From Pseudoclavibacter endophyticus (GTDB taxonomy: Bacteria; Actinomycetota; Actinomycetes; Actinomycetales; Microbacteriaceae): a stretch of DNA of 64,000 nt. Both the position numbers and the translations under genes were made by a program. Below, piece by piece: positions 17,761 to 25,873 of this stretch (positions are counted from its first letter, which is position 1; every line of letters begins with the position of its first letter). The notes beneath the pieces were generated by a model. It had not been told where the DNA came from. It made no database searches and worked only from the letters and a program-made list of their open reading frames with translations. Location: assembly GCF_008831085.1 (NCBI RefSeq), contig NZ_WBJY01000001.1, positions 1,798,001 through 1,862,000 of the forward strand, given 5' to 3'.

Positions 17761-17853
17761 TGAGCGGACACGCCCGGGCGTGTTCACGCATCGCCCCGGC
17801 TGGGCAGTTGTGCCCGGATTGGCGCGCCATTCCGGGCACAACTGTCCACTCAC
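17760..17853. repeat. Nested palindromes in the convergent intergenic region
   Basis: Within 94 bp there is a perfect 16-bp palindrome (17768-17783). There is also a 40-bp palindrome (17805-17844) broken only by one T-T pair, with 14-bp outer arms around a 10-bp TGGCGCGCCA core. Flanking 10-bp arms (17760-17769 and 17844-17853) match with one mismatch and could enclose both. Together with the hairpin at 17728-17760 the interval can form several alternative cruciforms. No gene lies in it. Confidence 0.75.
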
Positions 17854-17892
17854 GGGCGCGCTCCCTACCGCGCGGGCGTGTCGCTCTGGCGG

Positions 17893-18753
17893 CTACCGCA
17901 CCCGCTCGACCTCGTCGAGCAGCGCATCCTCTTCGTCGGCATCGGTCGGGCCGCGGCGCCTGGCCCGCTCCAGAGCGCGCTCCCTGGCCGCCCTGACCTC
18001 CGGGTCGTCGGGATTGCGGTGGCGGTATTCGTTGCGGACGCCCCACACCAGACCTATCGCGGCGATGACCGCGAAGATGATCCACTGGAACGCATACGAC
18101 AGGTGGTTTCCCTCGTCGAGGGCCGGCTTCGTGGGCAGCTTTCCCGCGGGCGCCGGTGGCTCCTCGGCGGCCAGGAGGCCGTACGCGCCCGTGTAGACGC
18201 GGTCCTCGCCGAGCCGATCAGCGAAGGTCGGCAGGTGGATCGTCGCGATCTGTCCCTCGGGGGCCGTTCGGCCGGGCACCTGGGGCTCGCCCGGCTGCAG
18301 GCGTGCCACGACGGTCATCTCGGCACTCGGAGCCTGGGGAATCTCGTCCGGCAGGTCCTGCTCGTTGCCCGTCTGCAGCCAGCCGCGGTTGACGATGAAG
18401 ATCGTGCCGTCGGTCGTCTCGAACGGCACCAGGATCTCGAAGCCCGGCATCCCGTCCATCGGGCGGGCCCTCGCGAGCACCTGCTCGTCGGGAAGGTATC
18501 GCCCGTGCAGGACGACGGGCTGCCAGGTCTCGCCGTCATCCCACGCGTCGAGGCGGGGGAGTGCCGTATCGAGCGACACCGGAGCCGCGTCGTAGTTCTG
18601 CTCGATGTGCTGGTTCGCGGCGACCCGCTCGTCGCGCCGATCGAACTGCCAGTGGCTCAGGAACCCGCACGCGATCGCGAACACGATGACGAAGCCGAGG
18701 TACCCGAACCATCGGCGTGTGAGCGCAAACCTCCACTTGCCAGCACCGCTCAT
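17893..18753 (-). CDS. SURF1 family cytochrome oxidase biogenesis protein
   Basis: Assists insertion of heme A into cytochrome c oxidase subunit I. The 286-residue protein has the family layout: one N-terminal transmembrane helix (about residues 17-37) ending in the conserved LSHWQFDRR, an extracytoplasmic domain with NRGWLQTG (about 121-128), and a second helix near residue 218 (LSYAFQWIIFAVIAAIGL). A charged C-terminal tail of about 45 residues is specific to this lineage. Its ATG overlaps the stop of the upstream 87-residue gene. It acts with the ctaA/ctaB products encoded at the left of the window. Confidence 0.93.
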   Translation of the reverse strand: MSGAGKWRFALTRRWFGYLGFVIVFAIACGFLSHWQFDRRDERVAANQHIEQNYDAAPVSLDTALPRLDAWDDGETWQPVVLHGRYLPDEQVLARARPMDGMPGFEILVPFETTDGTIFIVNRGWLQTGNEQDLPDEIPQAPSAEMTVVARLQPGEPQVPGRTAPEGQIATIHLPTFADRLGEDRVYTGAYGLLAAEEPPAPAGKLPTKPALDEGNHLSYAFQWIIFAVIAAIGLVWGVRNEYRHRNPDDPEVRAARERALERARRRGPTDADEEDALLDEVERVR

Positions 18754-19013
18754 CGAACCGGGGCCTCGTCGAGGTCGTCGCCGACGCGATGCACCCGGAC
18801 GGGGAAGTCGCGGGCCCGGAGGAAGCCGCTGAGGAACTCGAGGTGGTCATCGCAGGCGAGCCAGATCTTGATGCGCCCCGCCTCGTGGATGCGCGGGTTG
18901 CGCCACTCCACCCGGTGGGTCGCCGCTTCCGTGCAGTCGGCTCTCGAGCAGACGGGCTCGTCGAAGGCCGGCTTGCCCGCGCGCAGTCGAGAGAGGAGGT
19001 CGAATTCACTCAC
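18750..19013 (-). CDS. Small conserved protein with Cys/His pairs, coupled to SURF1
   Basis: Product of 87 residues without signal peptide or membrane segment. It has Cys22 and Cys27, then Cys54-x-x-His57 (LACDDHLEFL), an arrangement that could bind zinc. I do not recognise a characterised family, although proteins of this kind sit beside SURF1 in related actinobacteria. It overlaps both neighbours (GTGA upstream, ATGA downstream), so it is made at a fixed ratio with them. A metal- or heme-related role in oxidase assembly is possible but unsupported beyond context. Confidence 0.75.
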   Translation of the reverse strand: MSEFDLLSRLRAGKPAFDEPVCSRADCTEAATHRVEWRNPRIHEAGRIKIWLACDDHLEFLSGFLRARDFPVRVHRVGDDLDEAPVR

Positions 19014-19321
19014 GATGCCTGCCGCTCCGACTCGTCCCGATCGGATTCGCGCGGCGCGTGCAGCGGGGTGATGACGTTAGGTCGGTCGACTTTCGGGCGG
19101 CGGCGTGGCGTGACCGCGTTGGCCAACACGACCGCGAAGTACGGCAGGAAGATCGCGCCGGCGCCGACCACGAGCATCCATGGCCCCCGGACCCAGATGA
19201 GCGCGATGAGACAGGCGGCGCGGATGCCCATGAGGATGAGGTATTTGACCATGCGTGAGCGGCGTTCATCTTCGATGCTTTGCGGCATCGACGTGATGTT
19301 CGTCGCGTGTGTCCTCGCCAC
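19010..19321 (-). CDS. DUF3099 family membrane protein
   Basis: Short membrane protein of 103 residues with the DUF3099 pattern: ITSMPQSIEDERRSRMVKYL followed by two hydrophobic helices (about residues 25-45 and 50-70) and a hydrophilic tail. The GTG at 19321 is chosen because AGGAGG lies 9 nt upstream and the conserved motif then starts near residue 8; a longer frame reaching 19543 has no support. It is the first gene of a coupled operon with the 87-residue protein and SURF1. Function unknown. Confidence 0.85.
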   Translation of the reverse strand: MARTHATNITSMPQSIEDERRSRMVKYLILMGIRAACLIALIWVRGPWMLVVGAGAIFLPYFAVVLANAVTPRRRPKVDRPNVITPLHAPRESDRDESERQAS

Positions 19322-19391
19322 GGTCGGGCCTCCTGGTATCTGCCCATCAGGATACTCCCACCCATGGTCGTTCGAGGCCCGCCACCCATAG

Positions 19392-20183
<792 letters not shown>

Positions 20184-20185
20184 CG

Positions 20186-20701
20186 ATGACCCGGACGCTC
20201 AGGGCACGACACCCGGTCCGCGCCTCGTCCCGGGGCGGGCGCCGGCTCACGGTCCCGGTCGCGGCCGCAGTGGGGCTCGTGCTTGCCGCCCTCACCCTCG
20301 CGGGCTGCGCCTCGGCCGATCCCGAGCCCACGATCGATCCGACGACGAGCCCGGGCCCGACCGCCGATAGCGGCATGACGCCGGTGCCCATCGACGAGGT
20401 GCCCGAGATCGCGTCGCTCACGTGGCAGCAGTCTCAGGCACTGCCCGATTTCGACCAGTCGGCGCACACGACCGATGATCCCGACGACATCGAAGAGCTG
20501 CGCGAGGTGCTCGCCGAGTACGGCATCACGGGCGACTTCAGGTTCGACCACAGTGACTGCGAGGGCGGCCTGACGACCTGGGTGACGTACGAGACCGATG
20601 CAGCCGACGAGGTGACGATCACGGCGAACTCATGCGAGGGCGAGACGGCATTCGAATCCGAACTCGCGGCGCTCGTCACGGGCTGGCGCACGGGGGTCTA
20701 G
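20186..20701 (+). CDS. Small lipoprotein, member A of a local paralogous family
   Basis: Lipoprotein of 171 residues with a signal sequence ending in LAGC (lipidated Cys41), a Pro/Thr/Ser linker, and a C-terminal domain of about 95 residues. The domain shares with two neighbours the pattern DDP..I..L...L..Y.I.GD, two further cysteines (DSDC and NSC), and a final FE.EL..LV..W. The two cysteines probably form a disulfide outside the cell. It starts 2 bp after fabG. No characterised family was recognised; function unknown. A frameshifted copy lies at 21537-21874. Confidence 0.85.
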   Translation: MTRTLRARHPVRASSRGGRRLTVPVAAAVGLVLAALTLAGCASADPEPTIDPTTSPGPTADSGMTPVPIDEVPEIASLTWQQSQALPDFDQSAHTTDDPDDIEELREVLAEYGITGDFRFDHSDCEGGLTTWVTYETDAADEVTITANSCEGETAFESELAALVTGWRTGV

Positions 20702-20809
20702 GCGCTCCCGCGGTCGATCCCTCCGATGTCGCCAGGCCGAAACGCTCCAATGAGAACGGGCTCATCCGCGCCCCATGTCGGCCTCACGCTGACGCGTCAT
20801 GCTGAAGGC

Positions 20810-21337
20810 ATGCGAAACAGCAGCACAGCCGCCTTCATCGCCCTCGCCGGCGCCGCCGCCCTCCTGACGGGCTGCGCCGAGTCGCCTGGCCCGGCAAGCG
20901 AATCACCGGGCCTCACGATCGACACCCCCGCCACGCCAGGCGCTTCGACGCCGTCGCAGACGATGCCCGCCGCGTCGATGCCAAGCTCGACCGACGGAGC
21001 GAGCACCGCCGGTGCCGGTGGGAGCGGCGGAACCGGGGAGGGCGCGCTGCCCTCACCGATCGTCTCGATCGACTACGAGATCGACGCGCCGGGGCAGCCC
21101 GATGACGACGACGATCGCACGACCACCGACCCGGCCCACATCGCCGACCTGACGGCACTGCTCGAGCGCCACGGCGTCGTCGGCGACTACGACCGCGACG
21201 ACGACTGCGACGACGACTGGGAGGTCGACGTCGACGCGAGCCTCGAGAACGGCGGCGAGCTCGAAATCGAGATCGAGGTCTGCAGCCCGAACGCCTTCGA
21301 GCAGGAGCTCATCGACCTCGTCAGCCTCTGGCCCTGA
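20810..21337 (+). CDS. Small lipoprotein, member B of the paralogous family
   Basis: Lipoprotein of 175 residues with lipobox LTGC (Cys22), a Ser/Thr/Ala/Gly-rich linker of about 60 residues, and the same C-terminal domain: TTDPAHIADLTALLERHGVVGDY, cysteines in DDDC and EVC, and FEQELIDLVSLW at the end. The domain is unusually acidic (DDDDD and CDDDWEVDVD). The ATG at 20810 gives a normal-length signal; earlier in-frame codons would put a polar stretch before it. A copy with an internal deletion and no start codon lies at 22494-22604. Function unknown. Confidence 0.82.
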   Translation: MRNSSTAAFIALAGAAALLTGCAESPGPASESPGLTIDTPATPGASTPSQTMPAASMPSSTDGASTAGAGGSGGTGEGALPSPIVSIDYEIDAPGQPDDDDDRTTTDPAHIADLTALLERHGVVGDYDRDDDCDDDWEVDVDASLENGGELEIEIEVCSPNAFEQELIDLVSLWP

Positions 21338-21345
21338 GCCCTCGT

Positions 21346-21534
21346 ATCGAGACCGACGTGACGGCCACGCTGCCGGAAAAGACGCGGGCCGAGTACCTCG
21401 GCGCGGTCCCGGCCGGCCGCTTCGGGCGCGTCGACGAGGTCGCCAAGGTCATGGCATGGCTCGCCGGCGACGACGCGCGTTACATCTCCGGCGCCGTGAT
21501 CCCGGTCGACGGCCGTCTCGGCATGGGGCACTGA
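21346..21534 (+). pseudogene. Headless duplicate of the fabG 3' end
   Basis: These 63 codons, including the stop, match the last 63 of fabG; 54 of 62 encoded residues are identical. The first 174 codons are missing and no start codon or promoter precedes the fragment. The reading frame is intact despite many substitutions. As in the original, a lipoprotein-A copy follows 2 bp after the stop. This marks the left end of a tandem segmental duplication. Confidence 0.9.
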
Positions 21535-21536
21535 CG

Positions 21537-21874
21537 ATGGCTCGGATGCTCGGGGCACGGCGCCCGCTCCGCGCCTCGTCCCGGGTGGGCGTCGGTTCGC
21601 GATCCCGGTCGCGGCCGCAGTGGGGCTCGCGTTCGCCGCCGTCACGCTCGCGGGCTGTGCCTCGGCCGACCCGGCGGACATCCTGGCGCTCCGAGAGTTG
21701 CTCGCGGCATACGGTGTCGTCGGCGCCTGTTCGACCACGTCGACTGCGAGGGCGGCCTGACGACCTGGTGACGTACGAGACCGACGCGGTGTCGATCATG
21801 GCGAACTCGTGCGAGGGGGAGACGACCTTCGAGGCCGAACTCGCCGCGCTCGTAACCGGGTGGCGCACGGGGGA
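21537..21874 (+). pseudogene. Decayed copy of lipoprotein A
   Basis: Nucleotide-level copy of 20186-20701. The signal region aligns closely, but a one-base deletion near 21586-21595 (relative to the intact gene) shifts the frame. About 120 bp of the linker is deleted after the lipobox region (21660-21675), and further small indels follow near 21730 and 21765. The segment still aligns through the terminal GTGGCGCACGGGGG. No single frame restores a lipoprotein, so it is treated as non-functional. Confidence 0.88.
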
Positions 21875-21942
21875 GGGGCACTCATCCACCGGGCGGAGCC
21901 CCGGTGACACCGACGTGCGACGCCGCCGCGCAGGACCGGCCG

Positions 21943-21948
21943 TATGGT
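21943..21948 (+). promoter_or_regulatory. Candidate leaderless -10 element for lipoprotein C
   Basis: TATGGT ends 6 nt before the ATG at 21955 with no ribosome binding site, matching the leaderless pattern seen elsewhere in the window. Confidence 0.35.
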
Positions 21949-21954
21949 CGGGAC

Positions 21955-22437
21955 ATGACGCTCCACCGCATGCTCTCCTGGTCGATCCGCGCGTTCCTCG
22001 CTGGCGTCGTCGTCGTGATGTCCGTCGCGGCCCTGGCCGCATGCGCGCAGGCCGCGGGCCAGGGAACTAACGACGACGGCCGGCCGACGGCGACGGCCTC
22101 GCCCGACGATCTGACGATCGTCGGCCTCGAGTACCGGCTCTACGAGTCGACGCCGGACTTCGACGACTCGGTGTTCTCCTCCGACGACCCGCAGCGCATT
22201 GCCGCGCTCCGCGACCTGCTGTCGCAGTACTTCATCGTCGGCGACTACGAGGTCGAGACGGACGAGGCGAGCCCGTGCCCGCCCGGGTCCGGATCCGGCT
22301 ACGTCGGCTACACGCTGTCGACCGGGGAGTCGTACTCGCTGTCGCTGAACCGGTGTGGCGAGCAGCCGGACGAGGCGTTCCAGGATGCGCTGTGGCAACT
22401 CGCGAGGTCGTGGCACGAGGTCGACACGGCAGAATAA
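21955..22437 (+). CDS. Small lipoprotein, member C of the paralogous family
   Basis: Lipoprotein of 160 residues with lipobox LAAC (Cys30), a short linker, and the family domain: PDFDDSVFSSDDPQRIAALR, then LLSQYFIVGDYEVETD, two cysteines (SPCPPG and NRCGE), and AFQDALWQLARSW near the end. Its linker is shorter than in A and B. It is intact although it lies between two decayed copies of its relatives, which suggests it is retained. Function unknown. Confidence 0.82.
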   Translation: MTLHRMLSWSIRAFLAGVVVVMSVAALAACAQAAGQGTNDDGRPTATASPDDLTIVGLEYRLYESTPDFDDSVFSSDDPQRIAALRDLLSQYFIVGDYEVETDEASPCPPGSGSGYVGYTLSTGESYSLSLNRCGEQPDEAFQDALWQLARSWHEVDTAE

Positions 22438-22493
22438 GAGCTCCGTCATGGGCGCCCAATGCGGCGCTCACCCTGGCCCGTCATGCTGGCGGC

Positions 22494-22604
22494 ATACGAA
22501 ACAGCACCGTGATCTCCTTCGTCCTTCTCGCCGACGCCGCCGCTCTACTCACGGACTGCGCCGCGTCGCCAGCACTCATCGACCTCGTCAGCCTCTGGCC
22601 CTGA
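22494..22604 (+). pseudogene. Deleted copy of lipoprotein B, start codon lost
   Basis: The sequence aligns to the first 30 or so and last 10 codons of lipoprotein B, joined in frame; about 140 middle codons are gone. The initiating ATG has become ATA (22494-22496), and the lipobox Gly codon has changed to Asp (TDC instead of TGC). About 30 bp upstream also match the intact gene's leader. It marks the right end of the duplicated segment. Confidence 0.85.
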
Positions 22605-22626
22605 GCTCCCCTAGCCCTCTGGCCGC

Positions 22627-23352
22627 TCAGCCGCGAAGGCCGAGCAGCGGCAGCACGCGCGAGAGGTCGCGCTCGGTGATCGACACGGAGGCCCGTTCTC
22701 GGACGATCGGCTTGGCACAGAAGGCGACCGAGAGGCCCGCGACCTCCATCATCCCGAGGTCGTTGGCGCCGTCGCCGATCGCGACCGTGGCGCGGGGGTC
22801 GATGCCGTACTCGCGCGCCCACTGGAGGAGCGTGTCGCGCTTGGCCTCGCGGCCGACGATCGGCCCCGACACGCGGCCGGTGAGCACACCGTCGACCGCC
22901 TCGAAGCGGTTGGCGCGCCAGTTGTCGAGCCCGAGGTCGGCCGCAAGCGGGTCGAGCACCTCATGGAAACCACCGGACACGGCGCACACGCGCCCGCCTG
23001 CCGCCTGTACACCGTCGATGAGCTCGCGGGCGCCGTGGCTGACCGTGATGCGCCGCCGCACCTCTCCGACCTGCTCGAGTGTCACGCCCTCGAGCAGTGC
23101 AACTCGGGCGCGCAGCGACCCTTCGAAGTCGAGCTCACCACGCATCGCCTGCTCCGTGACGCGGGCCACCTCAGCGGTGACGCCCGCGTAGTCAGCGACG
23201 AGCTCGATGACCTCGTTCTCGATCAGCGTCGAGTCGACGTCCATGACGACGAGCGCCGGCAGCGTCGTCGTGCGTGGCGGGGCACTGTTCGCGGGCCGTG
23301 TCGGCAGTGTGGTTCCCGGCAGCCCGGTTCCCGGATGCTGCGAGCCCGTCAT
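22627..23352 (-). CDS. serB: Phosphoserine phosphatase SerB
   Basis: Last step of serine synthesis: dephosphorylation of L-phosphoserine. The 241-residue protein is of the HAD superfamily. The nucleophile motif [13 protein letters not shown] lies at about residues 38-50, [14 protein letters not shown] near 122, and [19 protein letters not shown] near 193. The N-terminal 30 residues are a nonconserved Pro/Thr tail, and no ACT domain is present. Its ATG overlaps the stop of glgC (ATGA). Confidence 0.92.
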   Translation of the reverse strand: MTGSQHPGTGLPGTTLPTRPANSAPPRTTTLPALVVMDVDSTLIENEVIELVADYAGVTAEVARVTEQAMRGELDFEGSLRARVALLEGVTLEQVGEVRRRITVSHGARELIDGVQAAGGRVCAVSGGFHEVLDPLAADLGLDNWRANRFEAVDGVLTGRVSGPIVGREAKRDTLLQWAREYGIDPRATVAIGDGANDLGMMEVAGLSVAFCAKPIVRERASVSITERDLSRVLPLLGLRG

Positions 23353-24590
23353 GCCTCGACGACGCGGTTCTTCTCGACGACGGTGATGCCCGATTCGGTC
23401 ACGGTGAACCCGCGGCGCAGGTCGTGCTCACGGTCAAGACCGATCGAGGCGCCCTCGCACACGATGACGTTCTTGTCGAGGATCGCGCGGCGTACGACGG
23501 CGCCCGCCTTCACGTTGACGCGGTCGAAGAGGATGGAGTCGGCGACGAGGGATCCTGAGTCGATTCGGGACCACGGGCCGAGCACCGATCGCTCGACGTG
23601 GGCGCCGGAGATGACTGCGCCGAGCGAGATGATCGAGTCGATCATGGTGCCCGTCGTGCCCCGGCCGTCGCGCACGAACTTCGCCGGCGGCGAGTTGAGC
23701 TGCTGCGAGTAGATGGGCCACCGGTCGTTGTAGAGGTTGAAGACCGGCAGCGTCGAGATCAGGTCCATGTGAGCGTCGAAGAAGGAGTCGAGGGTTCCGA
23801 CGTCCCGCCAGTAGTAGCGGTCCCGCGGCGTCGAGCCCGGCACCTCGTTGCGGCTCAGGTCGTAGACGCCGCAGTCGTCTCGCGACACGAAGCCGGGGAT
23901 GACGTCACCGCCCATGTCGTGCGATGAGCCTTCATTCTCGGAGTCGCGCACGACCGCCTCGACGAGGGCGTCCGCGTCGAACACGTAGTTGCCCATCGAC
24001 GCGAGAATCTCGCCCGGCGAGTCTGGCAGGCCGGTCACGTTCTCCGGCTTCTCGAGGAAGTCGCGGATGTGCAGGGGATTGTCGGGGTCGATGTCGATGA
24101 CGCCGAACGACGTCGACATCTCGAGCGGCTGGCGAATCGCGGCGACGGTCGCGCCGTAGCCGGACTCGATGTGCGAGTCGACCATCTGGGCGAAGTCCAT
24201 GCGGTAGACGTGGTCGGCGCCGACCACGACCACGATGTCGGGCTTCTCGTCATAAATGAGATTCAGGCTCTGCCGAATCGCATCGGCCGAGCCTGAGAAC
24301 CATCGCTTTCCCAGGCGCTGCTGGGCGGGCACCGAGGCCACATACGAGTTCAGCATGGCCGGGAGACGCCACGTCTCGGACACGTGGCGGTCGAGCGAGT
24401 GGGACTTGTACTGCGTGAGCACGACGATCTTCGTCAGGCCCGAGTTGACCAGGTTCGAGAGGGCGAAATCGATCAGTCGGTACTGCCCGGCGAATGGGAC
24501 CGCTGGCTTCGCGCGGTCGGCGGTCAGCGGCATCAGGCGCTTGCCCTCGCCACCAGCTAGGACGATTCCGAAGATCTTCTTTTGCGCCAT
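23349..24590 (-). CDS. glgC: Glucose-1-phosphate adenylyltransferase GlgC
   Basis: Makes ADP-glucose from glucose-1-phosphate and ATP for glycogen and related alpha-glucans. The 413-residue protein carries the N-terminal nucleotidyltransferase signature [20 protein letters not shown] near residues 11-30, the catalytic-region motifs [16 protein letters not shown] near 127 and [12 protein letters not shown] near 190, and a C-terminal left-handed beta-helix with hexapeptide-like repeats. A TAGGGT box 6 nt upstream of the ATG suggests a leaderless transcript. Divergent glgA starts 38-47 bp away, and serB is translationally coupled downstream. Confidence 0.95.
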   Translation of the reverse strand: MAQKKIFGIVLAGGEGKRLMPLTADRAKPAVPFAGQYRLIDFALSNLVNSGLTKIVVLTQYKSHSLDRHVSETWRLPAMLNSYVASVPAQQRLGKRWFSGSADAIRQSLNLIYDEKPDIVVVVGADHVYRMDFAQMVDSHIESGYGATVAAIRQPLEMSTSFGVIDIDPDNPLHIRDFLEKPENVTGLPDSPGEILASMGNYVFDADALVEAVVRDSENEGSSHDMGGDVIPGFVSRDDCGVYDLSRNEVPGSTPRDRYYWRDVGTLDSFFDAHMDLISTLPVFNLYNDRWPIYSQQLNSPPAKFVRDGRGTTGTMIDSIISLGAVISGAHVERSVLGPWSRIDSGSLVADSILFDRVNVKAGAVVRRAILDKNVIVCEGASIGLDREHDLRRGFTVTESGITVVEKNRVVEA

Positions 24591-24596
24591 GCCGCC

Positions 24597-24602
24597 ACCC
24601 TA
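24597..24602 (-). promoter_or_regulatory. Candidate leaderless -10 element for glgC
   Basis: On the minus strand the sequence reads TAGGGT, 6 nt before the glgC ATG. It lies 22 bp from the equivalent box of the divergent glgA, so the two promoters must overlap back to back. Confidence 0.45.
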
Positions 24603-24624
24603 GAGGTTGAACATGAGGCTGGAC

Positions 24625-24630
24625 TAGCGT
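24625..24630 (+). promoter_or_regulatory. Candidate leaderless -10 element for glgA
   Basis: TAGCGT ends 7 nt before GTG 24638. This spacing favours 24638 over the in-frame GTG at 24629, which overlaps the box itself. Confidence 0.45.
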
Positions 24631-24637
24631 GGCTGCC

Positions 24638-25822
24638 GTGCGCATCGATGTCATCACCCGCGAGTACCCGCCCGCCGTCTATGGGGGAGCGGGGGTGCAT
24701 GTCACAGAGCTTGTGAAGGCCATGCGACGCGACATCGACGTCGTCGTGCGTTGCTTCGGCGAGCCACGCGATGAGCCGAGCACCTTCGCGTACGAGACGC
24801 CGGAGCCGCTGCGCGAGTCGAACCCGGCCCTCGGGTTCCTCGGGGCCGACCTAGAGATCGCGAACGACTGCGGCGGGGCCGACCTCGTGCACTCGCACAC
24901 CTGGTACGCGAACACCGCGGGGCACGTCGCAAAGCTCCTCCACGGCATGCCGCACGTCATCACGGCGCACTCGCTCGAGCCGCTGCGCCCGTGGAAGGCG
25001 GAGCAACTGGGCGGCGGCTACCGGCTCTCGAGCTGGATGGAGCAGGTCAGCTACGAGCACGCGGACCGCGTCATCGCCGTCAGCAACGGCATGCGGGCCG
25101 ACATCCTGCGCGCCTACCCCAATCTCGATCCGGAGAAGGTCGTCACGGTGTACAACGGCATCGACCTCGACGTCTGGAGCCGGCGCGACAAGCCAGACGA
25201 AGCCCGCCAGCTTGGCATCGACCCCGACCGGCCGGCCGTCGTGTTCGTTGGCCGCATCACGCGCCAGAAGGGATTGCCGTACCTGCTGCGCGCGGCTCGG
25301 CAGCTGCCGCCGGAGGTACAGCTAATCCTGTGCGCGGGCGCACCCGACACGCCCGAGATCGAACGCGAGGTGACCGGCCTCGTCGAGGAGCTTCGCGGCG
25401 AGCGCGACGGCGTCGTGTGGCTGAGCCGGCACCTGTCGCGACCCGAGATCATGACCGCGCTGAGCGCCTCGACCGTGTTCGTCTGCCCGTCGGTGTACGA
25501 GCCGCTCGGCATCGTGAACCTCGAGGCCATGGCGTGCGGCGTCGCCGTCGTGGGGTCTGGCACCGGTGGCATCCCCGAGGTCGTCGATGACGGCGTCACC
25601 GGCCGCATCGTGCCGATCGAGCAGGTGCAGGACGGCACGGGCACCCCCATCGATCCCGACCGATTCGTGAACGACCTGGCGGCGACCCTCACCGAGGTCG
25701 TCAGCGATCCCGAACGCGCCCGCCGCTACGGCGAGGCGGGCCGGGCGCGCGTCGAGACGGAATTCACGTGGTCGCGAATCTCGGCCGACGTGCAGGCCGT
25801 CTATCGCGATCTCGTGGGCTGA
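24638..25822 (+). CDS. glgA: Glycogen synthase, corynebacterial type (GlgA/GlgM, GT4)
   Basis: Glycosyltransferase of about 394 residues, family GT4, that uses ADP-glucose. In mycobacteria the orthologous protein (GlgM) mainly makes alpha-maltose-1-phosphate. The protein opens with the conserved VITREYPPAVYGGAGVHVTEL, has the acceptor-site segment HSHTWYANTAGH, VFVGRITRQKGLPYL, and the C-terminal E-x7-E element in PSVYEPLGIVNLEAMACG. The start is set at GTG 24638 rather than 24629 because of the upstream TANNNT box. It is divergent from glgC, the same pair as Rv1212c/Rv1213. Confidence 0.93.
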   Translation: MRIDVITREYPPAVYGGAGVHVTELVKAMRRDIDVVVRCFGEPRDEPSTFAYETPEPLRESNPALGFLGADLEIANDCGGADLVHSHTWYANTAGHVAKLLHGMPHVITAHSLEPLRPWKAEQLGGGYRLSSWMEQVSYEHADRVIAVSNGMRADILRAYPNLDPEKVVTVYNGIDLDVWSRRDKPDEARQLGIDPDRPAVVFVGRITRQKGLPYLLRAARQLPPEVQLILCAGAPDTPEIEREVTGLVEELRGERDGVVWLSRHLSRPEIMTALSASTVFVCPSVYEPLGIVNLEAMACGVAVVGSGTGGIPEVVDDGVTGRIVPIEQVQDGTGTPIDPDRFVNDLAATLTEVVSDPERARRYGEAGRARVETEFTWSRISADVQAVYRDLVG

Positions 25823-25860
25823 GCACCGCGCGCCGCTCGTGTCGCACGGGTCGGCGTCGT

Positions 25861-25866
25861 TACCCT
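25861..25866 (+). promoter_or_regulatory. Candidate leaderless -10 element for the ABC ATPase
   Basis: TACCCT ends 7 nt before the ATG at 25874, and no ribosome binding site is present. Confidence 0.4.
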
Positions 25867-25873
25867 TTCCGTC

